NCBI RefSeq assembly: GCF_000763375.1
Contig: NZ_JPSY01000001.1
Coordinates: 1,116,001 to 1,180,000, forward strand
DNA length: 64,000 bases
Origin: Microbacterium profundi
Lineage (GTDB): Bacteria; Actinomycetota; Actinomycetes; Actinomycetales; Microbacteriaceae
Reading direction: 5' to 3'
Numbering within the stretch: position 1 is the first letter of the stretch; every line of letters starts with the position of its first letter. A program made the translations under genes and the position numbers. The notes below the pieces were generated by a model. The model did no database searches. It was given only the letters and a program-made list of their open reading frames with translations, and was not told the origin of the DNA. Below, one piece after another: positions 1 through 8,300 of this stretch.

Positions 1-1
1 A

Positions 2-595
2 AGCCGCGTCCAGGTACTGCAACGCCGTCACGATCGCGGCGAAGATATCGGGGCGGGCCTCACCGACCTCCGGCACGATGCGGACATGATGGCCGACGTA
101 CTCAACGATCTGCTGATCGCTGCGGAGGGGGAATCGATTCCCGATGGGAACGCGGACGTTGCGACAGCGGCAGCCGCAGCCGTAGCCGCGGTGACGACGA
201 GCGCACAGGACTCCGAGGTCTCGCTCACGATCACGGTGGATCAGGAGGCGGAGGTGCAGCTGCCGGTCGTCACGCTCGTCCGCATCCTGGTCGCGCTGCT
301 CGACAACGCAGTGCAGCACTCCCCCGCCCGCGGCACTGTCTCGATCCACATCGGGAGAGACCTCCGGAACGTGACGGTGCGCGTGATCGACGAGGGCTCC
401 GGGATCGAGGGCATCTCCCCGGACCAGGTCTTCGAGCGGTTCGCGCGTCCGCGCGAGAGTGGACGCCCCCGCAGCTTCGGTCTCGGTCTCTCACTCGTGC
501 GGGATGTCGCCCGCCGTGCCGGCGGTTCCATCGAGGTCGAACGATCGACGACATCCGGCACGACCTTCCTGCTCACACTGCCGGCTCATCCCTGA
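2..595 (+). CDS. Sensor histidine kinase, C-terminal part (5' end outside window)
   Basis: The reading frame is open from the window edge, so the N-terminal sensor and most of the dimerisation domain are missing. What remains is a HATPase_c domain: an N-box (LLDNAVQHSP), a G1 box (DEGSGI), an F-box region (VFERFAR) and a G2 box (GLGLSLV). These bind ATP for autophosphorylation of a histidine that lies upstream or just outside the visible part. A partner response regulator is not in the window and is presumably upstream. The stop at 593-595 overlaps the 3' end of the convergent apbE gene by 10 bp. The link to the neighbouring flavin genes is positional only; the signal it senses cannot be told. 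Confidence 0.9.
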   Translation, partial: SRVQVLQRRHDRGEDIGAGLTDLRHDADMMADVLNDLLIAAEGESIPDGNADVATAAAAAVAAVTTSAQDSEVSLTITVDQEAEVQLPVVTLVRILVALLDNAVQHSPARGTVSIHIGRDLRNVTVRVIDEGSGIEGISPDQVFERFARPRESGRPRSFGLGLSLVRDVARRAGGSIEVERSTTSGTTFLLTLPAHP

Positions 596-1425
596 ACGAG
601 TGCGCATCCCCCGATCGGCTGCGCACCGGCCGTCGTCGTCTGCACATCAACCATCGTGGTGCCGAGCCAGCGGGTCACCCGACGATCATCGTCGACGACG
701 ATGCCGGTGCGGGATCCCGCGGCCGCAATCCACGAGCGGTCCGCTGGACCGGCCACCACAGCAGCGGTCGCCCAGACGTCCGCCTGTGTGAGACCGTCGG
801 CCACGATCGTGGCCGACGCGACACCCGTCGCGGGGCGGCCGGTGCGCGGATCGAGGATGTGATGCCCGCGCTCCGCCGTCCCTGAGGTCGCCACCGCGCC
901 GTTCACCACGTCGATCACCGCGATTATCTGGCTACGGTCGTGCGGGTCGGCGATTCCCACCTGCCATCGCCAGTCGACTCCCGCCGCCGTGAACAGCTGC
1001 AGGTCTCCGCCGGCGTTGATCCCGACCGCGGTCGCAGCTGACAGCAGCGGCTCGAGGTGCCGACGGCTCGCTGCTTCCACGGCCCAGCCCTTCACGTATC
1101 CGGTCGGGTCGAACCATCCGCGCCACCGGGCGGAGAACAGTCCGCCGGTGTCCTGTTCGGCGCGTTCGCAGGCATCTGCGACCAGCGACATCCTGCTGTC
1201 CGCATCCGCGATAGCGAGCTCACTGCGGCGAATGCGACTGATGTCGGAATCGGCGCGATACGTCGAGAACACCCGATCGATCTCGCGCAGTTCGTCGAAG
1301 CATGCTTGCACAGCCCGGTCGGCGCCCGCGTCGGTCGTCTCCTCCGGGCCGATCAGGTGGATGCTCATCGGGATGCCCATGATCTCTTCGACCCAGGCCC
1401 GCGTCCCCTCATTCGCGGTACGCAT
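586..1425 (-). CDS. apbE: FAD:protein FMN transferase (ApbE family)
   Basis: This 279-residue protein has the ApbE signatures: DPTGYVKGWAVEAA (FAD/metal-binding region), INAGGDLQLF, and TSGTAERGHHILDPRTG (the conserved SG..R..HI.DPRTG block). ApbE enzymes use FAD to attach FMN covalently to a Ser/Thr in SGAT-type motifs of exported or membrane proteins. The gene directly upstream encodes such a target (SGATYT). The ATG at 1425 overlaps the stop of that gene in ATGA, which fixes the start and suggests translational coupling. No clear lipoprotein signal is visible, so it may act on its substrate before or at export. A longer open frame upstream of 1425 is only the antisense reading of the FMN-binding gene. 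Confidence 0.92.
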   Translation of the reverse strand: MRTANEGTRAWVEEIMGIPMSIHLIGPEETTDAGADRAVQACFDELREIDRVFSTYRADSDISRIRRSELAIADADSRMSLVADACERAEQDTGGLFSARWRGWFDPTGYVKGWAVEAASRRHLEPLLSAATAVGINAGGDLQLFTAAGVDWRWQVGIADPHDRSQIIAVIDVVNGAVATSGTAERGHHILDPRTGRPATGVASATIVADGLTQADVWATAAVVAGPADRSWIAAAGSRTGIVVDDDRRVTRWLGTTMVDVQTTTAGAQPIGGCALVQG

Positions 1426-1922
1426 CAGCTCTGCGCCTGGTCGATCGCGCTCTGCAGCGACGAGAGATAGCCATCGCTCGTGTAGGTGGCGCCGGACACC
1501 ATCTGGATCTTCGAGCTCTGAGCCTGGATCGTCTCCGAGACGAGCCTCGGGATCGCGGTGCCGTTGATCTGCCGATCCCGGCCGTTGCTGTTCGGGTAGT
1601 CGACCGCCTGCGCATCCGTTATCCGTCCGCCCGAGACGGTGATCTGCACCTGCACCGGCCCGTAGCGAGTCTGCGACGATGTGCCGGTGTAGGTTCCGTC
1701 GGCGAGGCCGGTGGCAGACGTGGTTCCCGAGTTCGAAGACGTGGTTCCTGAGCTCGACGTGGTTCCCGAGCCGCTCGCGCCGGTGTCGGCGGTCGTCGAC
1801 GAACTGCCCGCTGTCGCCGCACTGGCGTCGGTCGGGGTGACCGCCTCCAGAGACGTTCGGTAGCTGAACAGCAGCACGAGGCCGCTGACGGTCGCGAGCA
1901 GCGTGTAGAGGATCTTCTTCAT
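1425..1922 (-). CDS. Secreted or membrane-anchored FMN-binding domain protein
   Basis: The protein has 165 residues. Residues 5-20 form an N-terminal hydrophobic signal/anchor, residues 32-72 a Ser/Thr/Gly-rich linker, and residues 73-162 an FMN-binding domain. The motif SGATYT near residues 143-148 matches the flavinylation site recognised by ApbE, with a Thr as the likely FMN attachment point. The linker looks like a tether holding the domain at the outer face of the membrane. It sits between the ferric-reductase-like gene (14 bp upstream) and apbE (ATGA overlap), so the three probably form one transcript. The role inferred is to carry electrons delivered across the membrane by the flavoprotein to an extracellular acceptor. 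A good SD (GGGAG) precedes the ATG. Confidence 0.88.
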   Translation of the reverse strand: MKKILYTLLATVSGLVLLFSYRTSLEAVTPTDASAATAGSSSTTADTGASGSGTTSSSGTTSSNSGTTSATGLADGTYTGTSSQTRYGPVQVQITVSGGRITDAQAVDYPNSNGRDRQINGTAIPRLVSETIQAQSSKIQMVSGATYTSDGYLSSLQSAIDQAQS

Positions 1923-1936
1923 GGCCGTCTCCCTGC

Positions 1937-3358
1937 TCAGATAGTGAACGATTCGGAATGGATGCGATGGGCGGGGAACCCGGCGTCAACCAGGTCGCGC
2001 CTGAGGTCTTTCATCCAGGCCTCAGCGCCGCAGATGAACACGTCGTGGTCCTTCGGCTCCGGCACGAGGTGGTGGAGGAGATCTGCGCCCGACCATGCCT
2101 CGTGCGTGGCGGGAATCCAGCTCGATGCGCCAGAGGATCGCGGGCCGATGAACGGCAGGTAGCTCAGGCCACGGGTGCTGATGAGGTGAGCGATGGCCTC
2201 TTGCCGAAGTGCGTCCTCTGCCGCGGACTCCCGGGTGATGAGCATCGCATCTCCCGGTCCGTAGAGTTCCGTCTCTAGCAGCGAGACGAGCGGTGCGACC
2301 CCGGCGCCTGCGCCGATCATGAGCAGCTTCGACCCGGTCCGACGCTCGCCGGTCATCTCTCCGTATGGTCCTTCCACGATGACCCTGGTGCCGGGGAGCA
2401 GCGCGGTGAGGCGTCGTGTACCGTCGCCCACCACACGGGCGGTCAATGTCAGCTCGCTTCCCGGCGCAGCGGAGAGCGAGAACGGGTGTCCGCGGGTCCA
2501 GCCCGGCCCATCGAGGAATCGCCAGACGAAGAACTGACCGGCCCTAGCGCCGAGCGTCGGAAGGTCGCGACCCGTAACCCGGATGGTGACCCCCCGAGCA
2601 CCGTCCCACTCGACCCCTGCCACCCGCAGCGCCCGACGTGTGGACCGCAGCAGTGGCATGCCGATGCGGAACGCCAGCACCGATCCCGCGGCGAGGGCCC
2701 AGATCGACCACCAGTAGGCGGTCGCGATCGGCGAGGACAGGAAGTCGGCGCCCGTCCATAGCTGGTGCGGCAGCGCGAGCCCGACGCCCAGGTATGCATA
2801 GAGGTGCAGGAGGTGCCAGGACTCGTAGCGCAAGCGCCGCCGAGCACGCCGGATGGAGGTGACGACCACGAGCAGGATCAGCAGCGTGCCCACCGTGGCC
2901 AGGAGCATGCCCGGGTAGTCCCAGACGAACGACCAGAGCTGGACGAGAGGGTTGATGCCGGCTGCCATCGCGTAGCCCACCGCGAGCAGCGCGATGTGCG
3001 CGCCCATCAACCAGAAGGACCAGAATCCGACGAAGCGATGCAGCCGCGTGATCCCGTCGCGACCGAATCCGCGCTCGAACAGCGGAACGCGCGCCATCAG
3101 CAGCACCTGATAGAGCAGCAGATTCGCCGCGACCAGCCCGGTGAGGCGCCCGAACGTCGTGACGGTCTCGGCGTTGACGCCCAGGACTGCGGTCACTCCA
3201 CCGCCGGCGACCCACAGAGCGACGACGAACAGGCTGGTCGCCCAGATCGCCGTGATCGCCGCTACACGCCAGACCTGCGCGCGGCCACGGGTCGCCCGCT
3301 GTGGCACCGGGGAAGCGGCGGGGGCGGAAGCACGGGTTCTCGTCGTCAGAGTGGTCAT
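1937..3358 (-). CDS. Ferric-reductase-like transmembrane flavoprotein (ferredoxin-NADP reductase fold)
   Basis: The protein has 473 residues. The N-terminal half has about six membrane segments with paired histidines (HRFVGFWSFWLMGAHIALL; WHLLHLYAYLGVGLALPH), typical of b-type haem ligands in ferric reductase/NOX-like domains. The C-terminal half is an FNR module: an FAD-binding motif (HPFSLSAAP), a nucleotide-binding loop (LLMIGAGAGVAPLVSLLE) and the C-terminal FICGAEAWM segment. It should take electrons from cytoplasmic NAD(P)H and pass them through FAD and haem across the membrane. Immediately downstream are the FMN-binding protein and apbE, which fits an extracytoplasmic electron-transfer chain. 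The final acceptor (ferric iron, quinone or a reductase) cannot be deduced. Confidence 0.87.
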   Translation of the reverse strand: MTTLTTRTRASAPAASPVPQRATRGRAQVWRVAAITAIWATSLFVVALWVAGGGVTAVLGVNAETVTTFGRLTGLVAANLLLYQVLLMARVPLFERGFGRDGITRLHRFVGFWSFWLMGAHIALLAVGYAMAAGINPLVQLWSFVWDYPGMLLATVGTLLILLVVVTSIRRARRRLRYESWHLLHLYAYLGVGLALPHQLWTGADFLSSPIATAYWWSIWALAAGSVLAFRIGMPLLRSTRRALRVAGVEWDGARGVTIRVTGRDLPTLGARAGQFFVWRFLDGPGWTRGHPFSLSAAPGSELTLTARVVGDGTRRLTALLPGTRVIVEGPYGEMTGERRTGSKLLMIGAGAGVAPLVSLLETELYGPGDAMLITRESAAEDALRQEAIAHLISTRGLSYLPFIGPRSSGASSWIPATHEAWSGADLLHHLVPEPKDHDVFICGAEAWMKDLRRDLVDAGFPAHRIHSESFTI

Positions 3359-3431
3359 AGGGGAATCGTGCTGTCCCGACTCTGAGACGGGTCTAAGGAA
3401 GCGCCCCCGATAGAGGACTCATAGCTGTCTC

Positions 3432-4148
3432 TCAGGCAATGCCGCTCGTCCCTAGGAGCGTCCCGATCGCGAATGTGACCACTAGCGCGATCGCACCACC
3501 GAGCACCACCCTGATCGTGGGCCTGAGCGCGGGGTTCCCGCCGATCCTCGCGCTGATGAACCCGGTCAGCGCGAGCGCCAGCAGAACCACTGCGAACGCG
3601 ACCTGCACGCGGATCTCCGGAGGCGGGAGCAGGATCGCCAGCAGGGGAAGCATCGCCCCGAGCGCGAAGGCGAGCGCTGAGGCCCCCGCCGCCGCCCAGG
3701 GGCTGACCACCTGGTTCTCGGAGATGCCGAGCTCCGCTTCGAGATGCGCGGTCAGCGGATCCTGCGCGGTGAGCTCCTCCGCCACGAGGCGCGCGGTCGC
3801 CGGGCGGAGACCCTTCGCCTGATAGATGCCCACCAGCTCCTCGAGCTCGGTCGCAGGATCATCGGCCAGCTCGCCTCGTTCCTTCTCGATCAGAGCCCGC
3901 TGGCTGTCTCGCTGACTGCTCACCGACACGTACTCCCCGAGCGCCATCGAGATCGCCCCACCGACGAGGCCGGCGACACCCGCCGCAAGCAGCGTCGCCG
4001 AATCGGTCGTCGCCCCCGCGACACCGACGACGAGCGACGCGACCGACACGATGCCGTCGTTCGCACCGAGCACCCCGGCCCTGAGCCAGTTGAGCCGCCC
4101 AGCGAGGTCGCCGCGGTGGGGCTCACCCGGATGCGTCGCCGACATCAT
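3432..4148 (-). CDS. VIT1/CCC1-family transporter-like protein
   Basis: This 238-residue protein begins with RLNWLRAGVLGANDGIVSVASLVVGVAGA, the hallmark of the VIT1/CCC1 family of Fe2+/Mn2+ transporters, and has about five membrane segments. The central soluble insert (residues about 75-140, rich in E, including ERGELADDPATELEELV) corresponds to the cytoplasmic metal-binding region seen in this family. The ATG at 4148 overlaps the stop of the upstream DUF1003 gene as ATGA, and a GGGAG SD lies just upstream; a second ATG follows directly. Likely role: moving divalent metal out of the cytoplasm. Substrate not established. Confidence 0.85.
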   Translation of the reverse strand: MMSATHPGEPHRGDLAGRLNWLRAGVLGANDGIVSVASLVVGVAGATTDSATLLAAGVAGLVGGAISMALGEYVSVSSQRDSQRALIEKERGELADDPATELEELVGIYQAKGLRPATARLVAEELTAQDPLTAHLEAELGISENQVVSPWAAAGASALAFALGAMLPLLAILLPPPEIRVQVAFAVVLLALALTGFISARIGGNPALRPTIRVVLGGAIALVVTFAIGTLLGTSGIA

Positions 4149-4570
4149 CGTCCCGCTCCCTCTCCCGGCGCGGCGATGGAAGGCACATCCCGACGAAGCT
4201 CCCGCAGGAGGTCGAGCTGCATCCGATTGATTCCCATCAGCTCCTCGATCTCCCGCTTCGCTGCGAGGTTCGTCTCGTAGTCGTGCTCGGCGAGGGCCGC
4301 CGCGATGGCGTCCTGGCGTTTCGCCGCGATCAGCAGGATCGCCCCCTGCAGACCGGCGAGCATGCTGAGGAACAGGTTCAGCAGGATGTACGGGTAGGGA
4401 TCCCATGTGACGGCCGTGACGTTGACTGCGGCCCACACGATCATGAACACGACGAATCCGCCGATGAAGAACCAGGAGCCCATGCCGTTGCGGAGCCGGT
4501 CAGCCGCACGCTCCCCACGAGTGAGCTGCTCTGCGTGCGCGGAATGCCAATTCGTGAGCGGTCGGGTCAT
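4145..4570 (-). CDS. DUF1003 membrane protein
   Basis: This 141-residue protein has two hydrophobic segments (SWFFIGGFVVFMIVWAAVNV and ILLNLFLSMLAGLQGAILLI) separated by the conserved WDPYPY stretch. A charged C-terminal helix (KRQDAIAAALAEHDYETNLAAKREIEEL) follows. This is the DUF1003 pattern; the family has no assigned biochemical role. The ATG at 4570 was chosen because TACTCT lies exactly 6 nt upstream, as for a leaderless transcript; the long in-frame extension further upstream is Arg/Pro-rich and unlike the family. It is translationally coupled to the VIT1-like gene, suggesting a shared membrane or metal-related function. Confidence 0.82.
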   Translation of the reverse strand: MTRPLTNWHSAHAEQLTRGERAADRLRNGMGSWFFIGGFVVFMIVWAAVNVTAVTWDPYPYILLNLFLSMLAGLQGAILLIAAKRQDAIAAALAEHDYETNLAAKREIEELMGINRMQLDLLRELRRDVPSIAAPGEGAGR

Positions 4571-4576
4571 CGGGCA

Positions 4577-4582
4577 AGAGTA
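4577..4582 (-). promoter_or_regulatory. Leaderless-type -10 element for the DUF1003 gene
   Basis: On the minus strand TACTCT is followed by 6 nt and then the ATG at 4570. This TANNNT-N6-ATG spacing is the one seen at many genes in this window and supports both the start and a leaderless mRNA. Confidence 0.5.
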
Positions 4583-4873
4583 CGCCCACCACGAACGCAC
4601 CCTCAGCTCGACCGCTAGCAGGTCCGGCCGCGGCAGCAGCCGAAGGCCCCTGCCAGAACGGGGTTCCGGCTCCCAATAGCGGCGACCGCCCGGGCAACCA
4701 AGTGACACCCGCGCCAGAAACGATCGTTTTCGGTGTGCTCTAACCGTTGCTAGTTTCCGCCAAAGCGTTGGGCGGTGCGTGTGCGTTGAGGTGTCGCACA
4801 ACGCTACGCTTACAAGACGCCTCATCCCGTAATGCCTGGTAACAGCACAATTCCGAAAACGCCGGATGCGGCC

Positions 4874-4940
4874 GTGTCTCACAACTATGTGTCACAAGTT
4901 CCTGGGCGATTCCAGGTACAAGCCGTTAGTTGTGAGACAC
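4874..4940. repeat. 14-bp perfect inverted repeat (possible IS remnant or terminator)
   Basis: GTGTCTCACAACTA at 4874-4887 is the exact reverse complement of 4927-4940; 39 bp separate the arms. The second arm ends 14 bp beyond the cebR stop codon. No U-tract follows, so a classic terminator is not obvious. The TGTCTCACAACTATGTGTCAC-like start resembles terminal repeats of some insertion sequences (from memory), so a relic of a transposon end is possible. Confidence 0.55.
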
Positions 4941-4954
4941 CGATCTCGAGCGGC

Positions 4955-5950
4955 TCACGCCGACGCGCGCACCACCAACTCGGTCGGCAGGATCGTCATC
5001 TTCTCCGGCTCGCCCCCGGCGAGACGGGAGAGCAGTACGGCGGCCATGGTCTCGCCCTGAAGGTACATCGGCTGACGCATCGTCGTCAGCGGCGGATCAG
5101 TCGAAAGCGCCACTGCAGAGTCGTCGAACCCGAGCAGCGCGACGTCCTCCGGCACCCGAAGCCCCACCGACCGCATGGCGTTCAGCGCACCGCGCGCCAT
5201 GAGGTCGCTCGCGACGAAAATCGCGTCCGGAGTGCCGACCGAGAGGATGCGGCGCACAGCCTCCGCACCACTCGTCTCGCCGTAGTCGCCCTCTTCCTCC
5301 GCGAACGGGGTGAGTCCGGCATCCGAAAGCGCATCGCGGAAGCCCTGCACGCGATCGACCGACGCGAGCATGCTCAACGGACCCGAGATCGTCGCGATAC
5401 GCGTGCGGCCTGAATCGATGAGGTGCTGCGTCGCGGTGCGAGACGCAGCGACGTTGTCGACGTCGACCACGTAGTCGCTCGGACGCCGGCGCAGCGGACG
5501 CCCGCCCCAGACGACCGGCACAGCATCCGCGATGCGATCGATGAATGCGTCGCTCGTGTGATGCGAGACGATCAGTGCGCCGTCCACGCCGCCGTTGCGC
5601 ACGAAGCTCGTCATCTTGTCGCCAGGGTCATCGCTCGCGATCAACAGGTTGAGCAGGTAGTCCGAGCCGCGGAGCGCACCGGTGATACCGGCCACGATCG
5701 ATGCGAAGAAGGGGTCGCCGAAGAAGCGCGTCGTGTCTTCCGGCACGATCAGGGCGATCGCGTGGGTCTGCTTCGACGCCAACGAACGCGCTGCGCGATT
5801 GGGCACGTAGTTCAGGTCGGCGATCGCCGTCTGCACGGCCGCGAGCGCCTCGGGGCTGACCGCAGTCGACCCGTTCACCACCCGCGACACGGTCGAGCGT
5901 GACACTCCGGCGGTGGCCGCCACCTCTTCGATCGTCGCGCGTGACGGCAC
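4955..5950 (-). CDS. cebR: LacI-family repressor of the cellobiose locus (CebR-like)
   Basis: The protein has 331 residues. The N-terminal helix-turn-helix (IEEVAATAGVSRSTVSRVVNG) and hinge (YVPNRAARSLAS) are followed by a periplasmic-binding-protein-like effector domain ending in LLGFDDSAVALSTDPPLTTMRQP. The start is a GTG at 5950 preceded by a strong SD (AAGGGAG); longer open frame upstream overlaps bglC and is not protein-like. The gene follows bglC, with 23 bp between them. The ceb promoter at 10.85 kb carries two copies of TGGGAGCGCTCCCA, the operator known for CebR of Streptomyces. This supports naming it CebR, which in Streptomyces is released by cellobiose or cellotriose. The assignment rests on context plus operator identity. 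Confidence 0.85.
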   Translation of the reverse strand: MPSRATIEEVAATAGVSRSTVSRVVNGSTAVSPEALAAVQTAIADLNYVPNRAARSLASKQTHAIALIVPEDTTRFFGDPFFASIVAGITGALRGSDYLLNLLIASDDPGDKMTSFVRNGGVDGALIVSHHTSDAFIDRIADAVPVVWGGRPLRRRPSDYVVDVDNVAASRTATQHLIDSGRTRIATISGPLSMLASVDRVQGFRDALSDAGLTPFAEEEGDYGETSGAEAVRRILSVGTPDAIFVASDLMARGALNAMRSVGLRVPEDVALLGFDDSAVALSTDPPLTTMRQPMYLQGETMAAVLLSRLAGGEPEKMTILPTELVVRASA

Positions 5951-5973
5951 TGCTCTCCCTTCGGTCGACGCGG

Positions 5974-7413
5974 TCAGAGAGCCCGCGCGGCAATGATGCG
6001 AGCGTACTCCCGACCGCTGTCCTTGAGGCTGCGCGCCTGGGTGTCGTAATCGACGCGGACGATGCCGAACCGCTTGTCGTAGCCCCAGGCCCACTCGAAG
6101 TTGTCGAACATCGACCAGTAGAAGTAGCCGCGCACGTCGACACCGGCATCGGCCGCATCCAGCACCGCACCGAGATGCAGGCGCAGGAACTCGGTGCGAT
6201 CCGCATCGTGCACGCGCGTCTCGCCGTCCTCGACGACGGCGACGTCGTCGTACGCGGCGCCGTTCTCGGTCATGTACAGCACGGTTCCCGCCGGCTCGGC
6301 GTACTCGGTCCAGACGCGCTGCAGCAGGCGAGTGAGCCCCTCCGGCTGCACCTCCCAGTTCTGCGCCGTGCGCGGCAGCCCGCGCTCGACCGAATGGATG
6401 CCGTCGTTCGACGGGTACGGGCTGCGCCTCGCCCTCTCAGTCGTCGGCCCACCGGATACGGGAGGCACGGCCGGAGCCCGACCGGACAGAAGATCGCCGT
6501 GGTAGTAGTTGACACCCTGGGTGTCGATCTTCTGCGAGATCGACACCAGGTCGCCGTCGTGGATCGCCGCCTCGAACCGCGCGACGGCATCCGGATCGAC
6601 GCCACGGATGTCTTCGACGATGTCTGCCGGGTACGAGCCGCGGTAGATCGGGTCGAGGAACCATCGGTTGAACTGGCCGTCCACTCGGCGCACAGCGTCG
6701 GCGTCGGCTGGCCTGTCGGGATCGGCGGGGTCGGCGACCGTGTGGTTCAGCGTGATGCCGAGGTTCAGCGAAGCGTCGCGGCCGCGCAACTCCTGCACCG
6801 TCAGGCCGTGCGCGAGCAGCAGATGATGCGAGGCCAGCAGACCCTCGGCCACGCTCGTGTGACCCGGCGCGTGCTCACCGCCCGTATATGAGAGGAACGA
6901 CGAGCACCACGGCTCATTCAACGTCGTCCACACGTTCACCCGATCGCCGAGCGCGTCATGCATGTTGCCTGCGTACTCGAGGAAGCGGTCGACCGTGTCG
7001 CGGTTCGTCCATCCGCCCTTGTCCTGGAGCGCCTGCGGCATGTCCCAGTGATAGAGCGTGAGCCACGGCAGGATGTCGGCGCCGAGCAGCTCATCGACGA
7101 GTCGGCTGTAGAAGTCGACACCCTTTGCGTTGACCGCGCCGCCGTCGGGGCGCACTCGCGACCACGAGGTCGAGAAGCGGTACGTCTGCAGGCCGAGCTC
7201 GGTCATGAGCGCGACGTCTTCGGGGTAACGGTGATAGTGATCGCACGCGACGTCGCCGCTCTCACCTCCGACGACGGCACCGGGAACGCGGGCGAACGCA
7301 TCCCAGATCGAATCGGTGCGACCGTCCTCGTGGGCGGCGCCCTCGATCTGGTAGGCAGCAGTCGCTGCTCCGAACAGGAAGTCCTCGGGGAAGGGGCGGG
7401 TCATAGAGGTCAT
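5974..7413 (-). CDS. bglC: GH1 beta-glucosidase (BglC-like)
   Basis: This 479-residue protein, normal for family GH1, carries both catalytic signatures: the acid/base Glu in TLNEPW (E167) and the nucleophile Glu in YMTENGA (E383). There is no signal peptide, so it acts in the cytoplasm on imported cellobiose or cello-oligosaccharides, releasing glucose. The ATG at 7413 overlaps the stop of the upstream permease gene (ATGA), giving MTSMTRPF; a second ATG at 7404 is possible. It is the last enzyme gene of the cebEFG transcript, as in Streptomyces. Confidence 0.92.
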   Translation of the reverse strand: MTSMTRPFPEDFLFGAATAAYQIEGAAHEDGRTDSIWDAFARVPGAVVGGESGDVACDHYHRYPEDVALMTELGLQTYRFSTSWSRVRPDGGAVNAKGVDFYSRLVDELLGADILPWLTLYHWDMPQALQDKGGWTNRDTVDRFLEYAGNMHDALGDRVNVWTTLNEPWCSSFLSYTGGEHAPGHTSVAEGLLASHHLLLAHGLTVQELRGRDASLNLGITLNHTVADPADPDRPADADAVRRVDGQFNRWFLDPIYRGSYPADIVEDIRGVDPDAVARFEAAIHDGDLVSISQKIDTQGVNYYHGDLLSGRAPAVPPVSGGPTTERARRSPYPSNDGIHSVERGLPRTAQNWEVQPEGLTRLLQRVWTEYAEPAGTVLYMTENGAAYDDVAVVEDGETRVHDADRTEFLRLHLGAVLDAADAGVDVRGYFYWSMFDNFEWAWGYDKRFGIVRVDYDTQARSLKDSGREYARIIAARAL

Positions 7414-8300
7414 CCTTTCACCGCGCCGGCCATGATCCCGCTGACGAGCTGCTTGCCTGCGACCACGAAGAGCACGAGCAGGGGCAGGGTCGCGAGAACA
7501 GCGCCGGTGAGCACGATCGAGTAGTCGACGTAGTATCCCGACTGCAACTGGCTCAGCGCGGTCTGCAGGGTCGGGTTCTGGGGCGGGAGAACGATCAGCG
7601 GCCAGAGGTAGTCGGTCCATGCGGTCATGAATGTGAACAGACCGAGGATCGCCATCGCCGGGCGTGCGGCGGGGAGGCCGACAGTGAGGAACGTGCGGAA
7701 CTGGTTCGCGCCATCCATGCGCGCCGCCTCGATGAGCTCATCCGGGATGACGTCGACGAGGTACTGACGCATGAAGAACACGCCGAACGCCGTGACGAGC
7801 GTGGGGATGATCACCGCGCCGACGGATCCGGTCCAGCCGAGCTCGCGCATCACCATGAACAACGGGATGATGCCGAGCTGCGTCGGGATCGCCATCGTCA
7901 CGATGACGAAGATCATCAGACCGTCGCGTCCTTTGAAACGCAGCTTCGCGAACGCGTAGCCGGCAAGGGTGGAGAAAGTCACCACCGACAGTGTGATGAC
8001 GCTGGAGATGAGAACCGAGTTGCCCAGGGCCAGCCAGAACGGGATGGCGTCGAGGACCTTGGCGGCATTGGTGAAGAAATTGCCACCGGGGATGAGGGGA
8101 AGCGTCTCGCCGCGCGTGGCGTTCGTGCCGCTGGCGACGACGATCGACCACCACAGCGGGTACACGCTTCCGATGATGAACGCGGCGAGCAATCCATAGG
8201 TGAGGAATCCGGGGCGGCTGCCGATGCCGGCAGTGCCACCCGTCATCCCTCGTCGGCGGCGGATCTTCTCGGGCACGCTCAGGGCCTGGGTGGCGCTCAT
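7410..8300 (-). CDS. cebG: Sugar ABC transporter permease, MalG type (CebG-like)
   Basis: This 296-residue protein has about six membrane segments and the cytoplasmic EAA loop (EAARMDGANQFRTFLTVGLP) that docks an MsiK/MalK-type ATPase. It pairs with the permease encoded just upstream (4-bp ATGA overlap) and with the binding protein CebE. No ATPase gene is present in the locus, as usual for CUT1 systems of actinobacteria that share one ATPase (MsiK) encoded elsewhere. Predicted substrate, from the operator and bglC, is cellobiose or cellotriose. Confidence 0.88.
   Translation of the reverse strand: MSATQALSVPEKIRRRRGMTGGTAGIGSRPGFLTYGLLAAFIIGSVYPLWWSIVVASGTNATRGETLPLIPGGNFFTNAAKVLDAIPFWLALGNSVLISSVITLSVVTFSTLAGYAFAKLRFKGRDGLMIFVIVTMAIPTQLGIIPLFMVMRELGWTGSVGAVIIPTLVTAFGVFFMRQYLVDVIPDELIEAARMDGANQFRTFLTVGLPAARPAMAILGLFTFMTAWTDYLWPLIVLPPQNPTLQTALSQLQSGYYVDYSIVLTGAVLATLPLLVLFVVAGKQLVSGIMAGAVKG

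Larger units (their letters stand above)
4571..4954. other. 384-bp intergenic region with palindromes, no gene found
   Basis: No credible coding frame lies here. Relative to its neighbours it is AT-richer. It holds a 12-bp palindrome (AAACGATCGTTT, 4718-4729) that could be a regulatory site, and a 14-bp perfect inverted repeat listed separately. The -10 element of the DUF1003 gene lies at its left end. Confidence 0.6.

Noticed and set aside
586..1989. A single 467-residue open frame covering apbE and the region beyond it
   Set aside because: Only the part from 1425 on is ApbE-like; the rest is the antisense or alternate-frame reading of the FMN-binding gene, which has its own start, SD and motif.
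4145..4882. A longer DUF1003 protein starting near 4882
   Set aside because: The extra 104 residues are Arg/Pro-rich and unlike the family, while the ATG at 4570 has a well-spaced TACTCT upstream.
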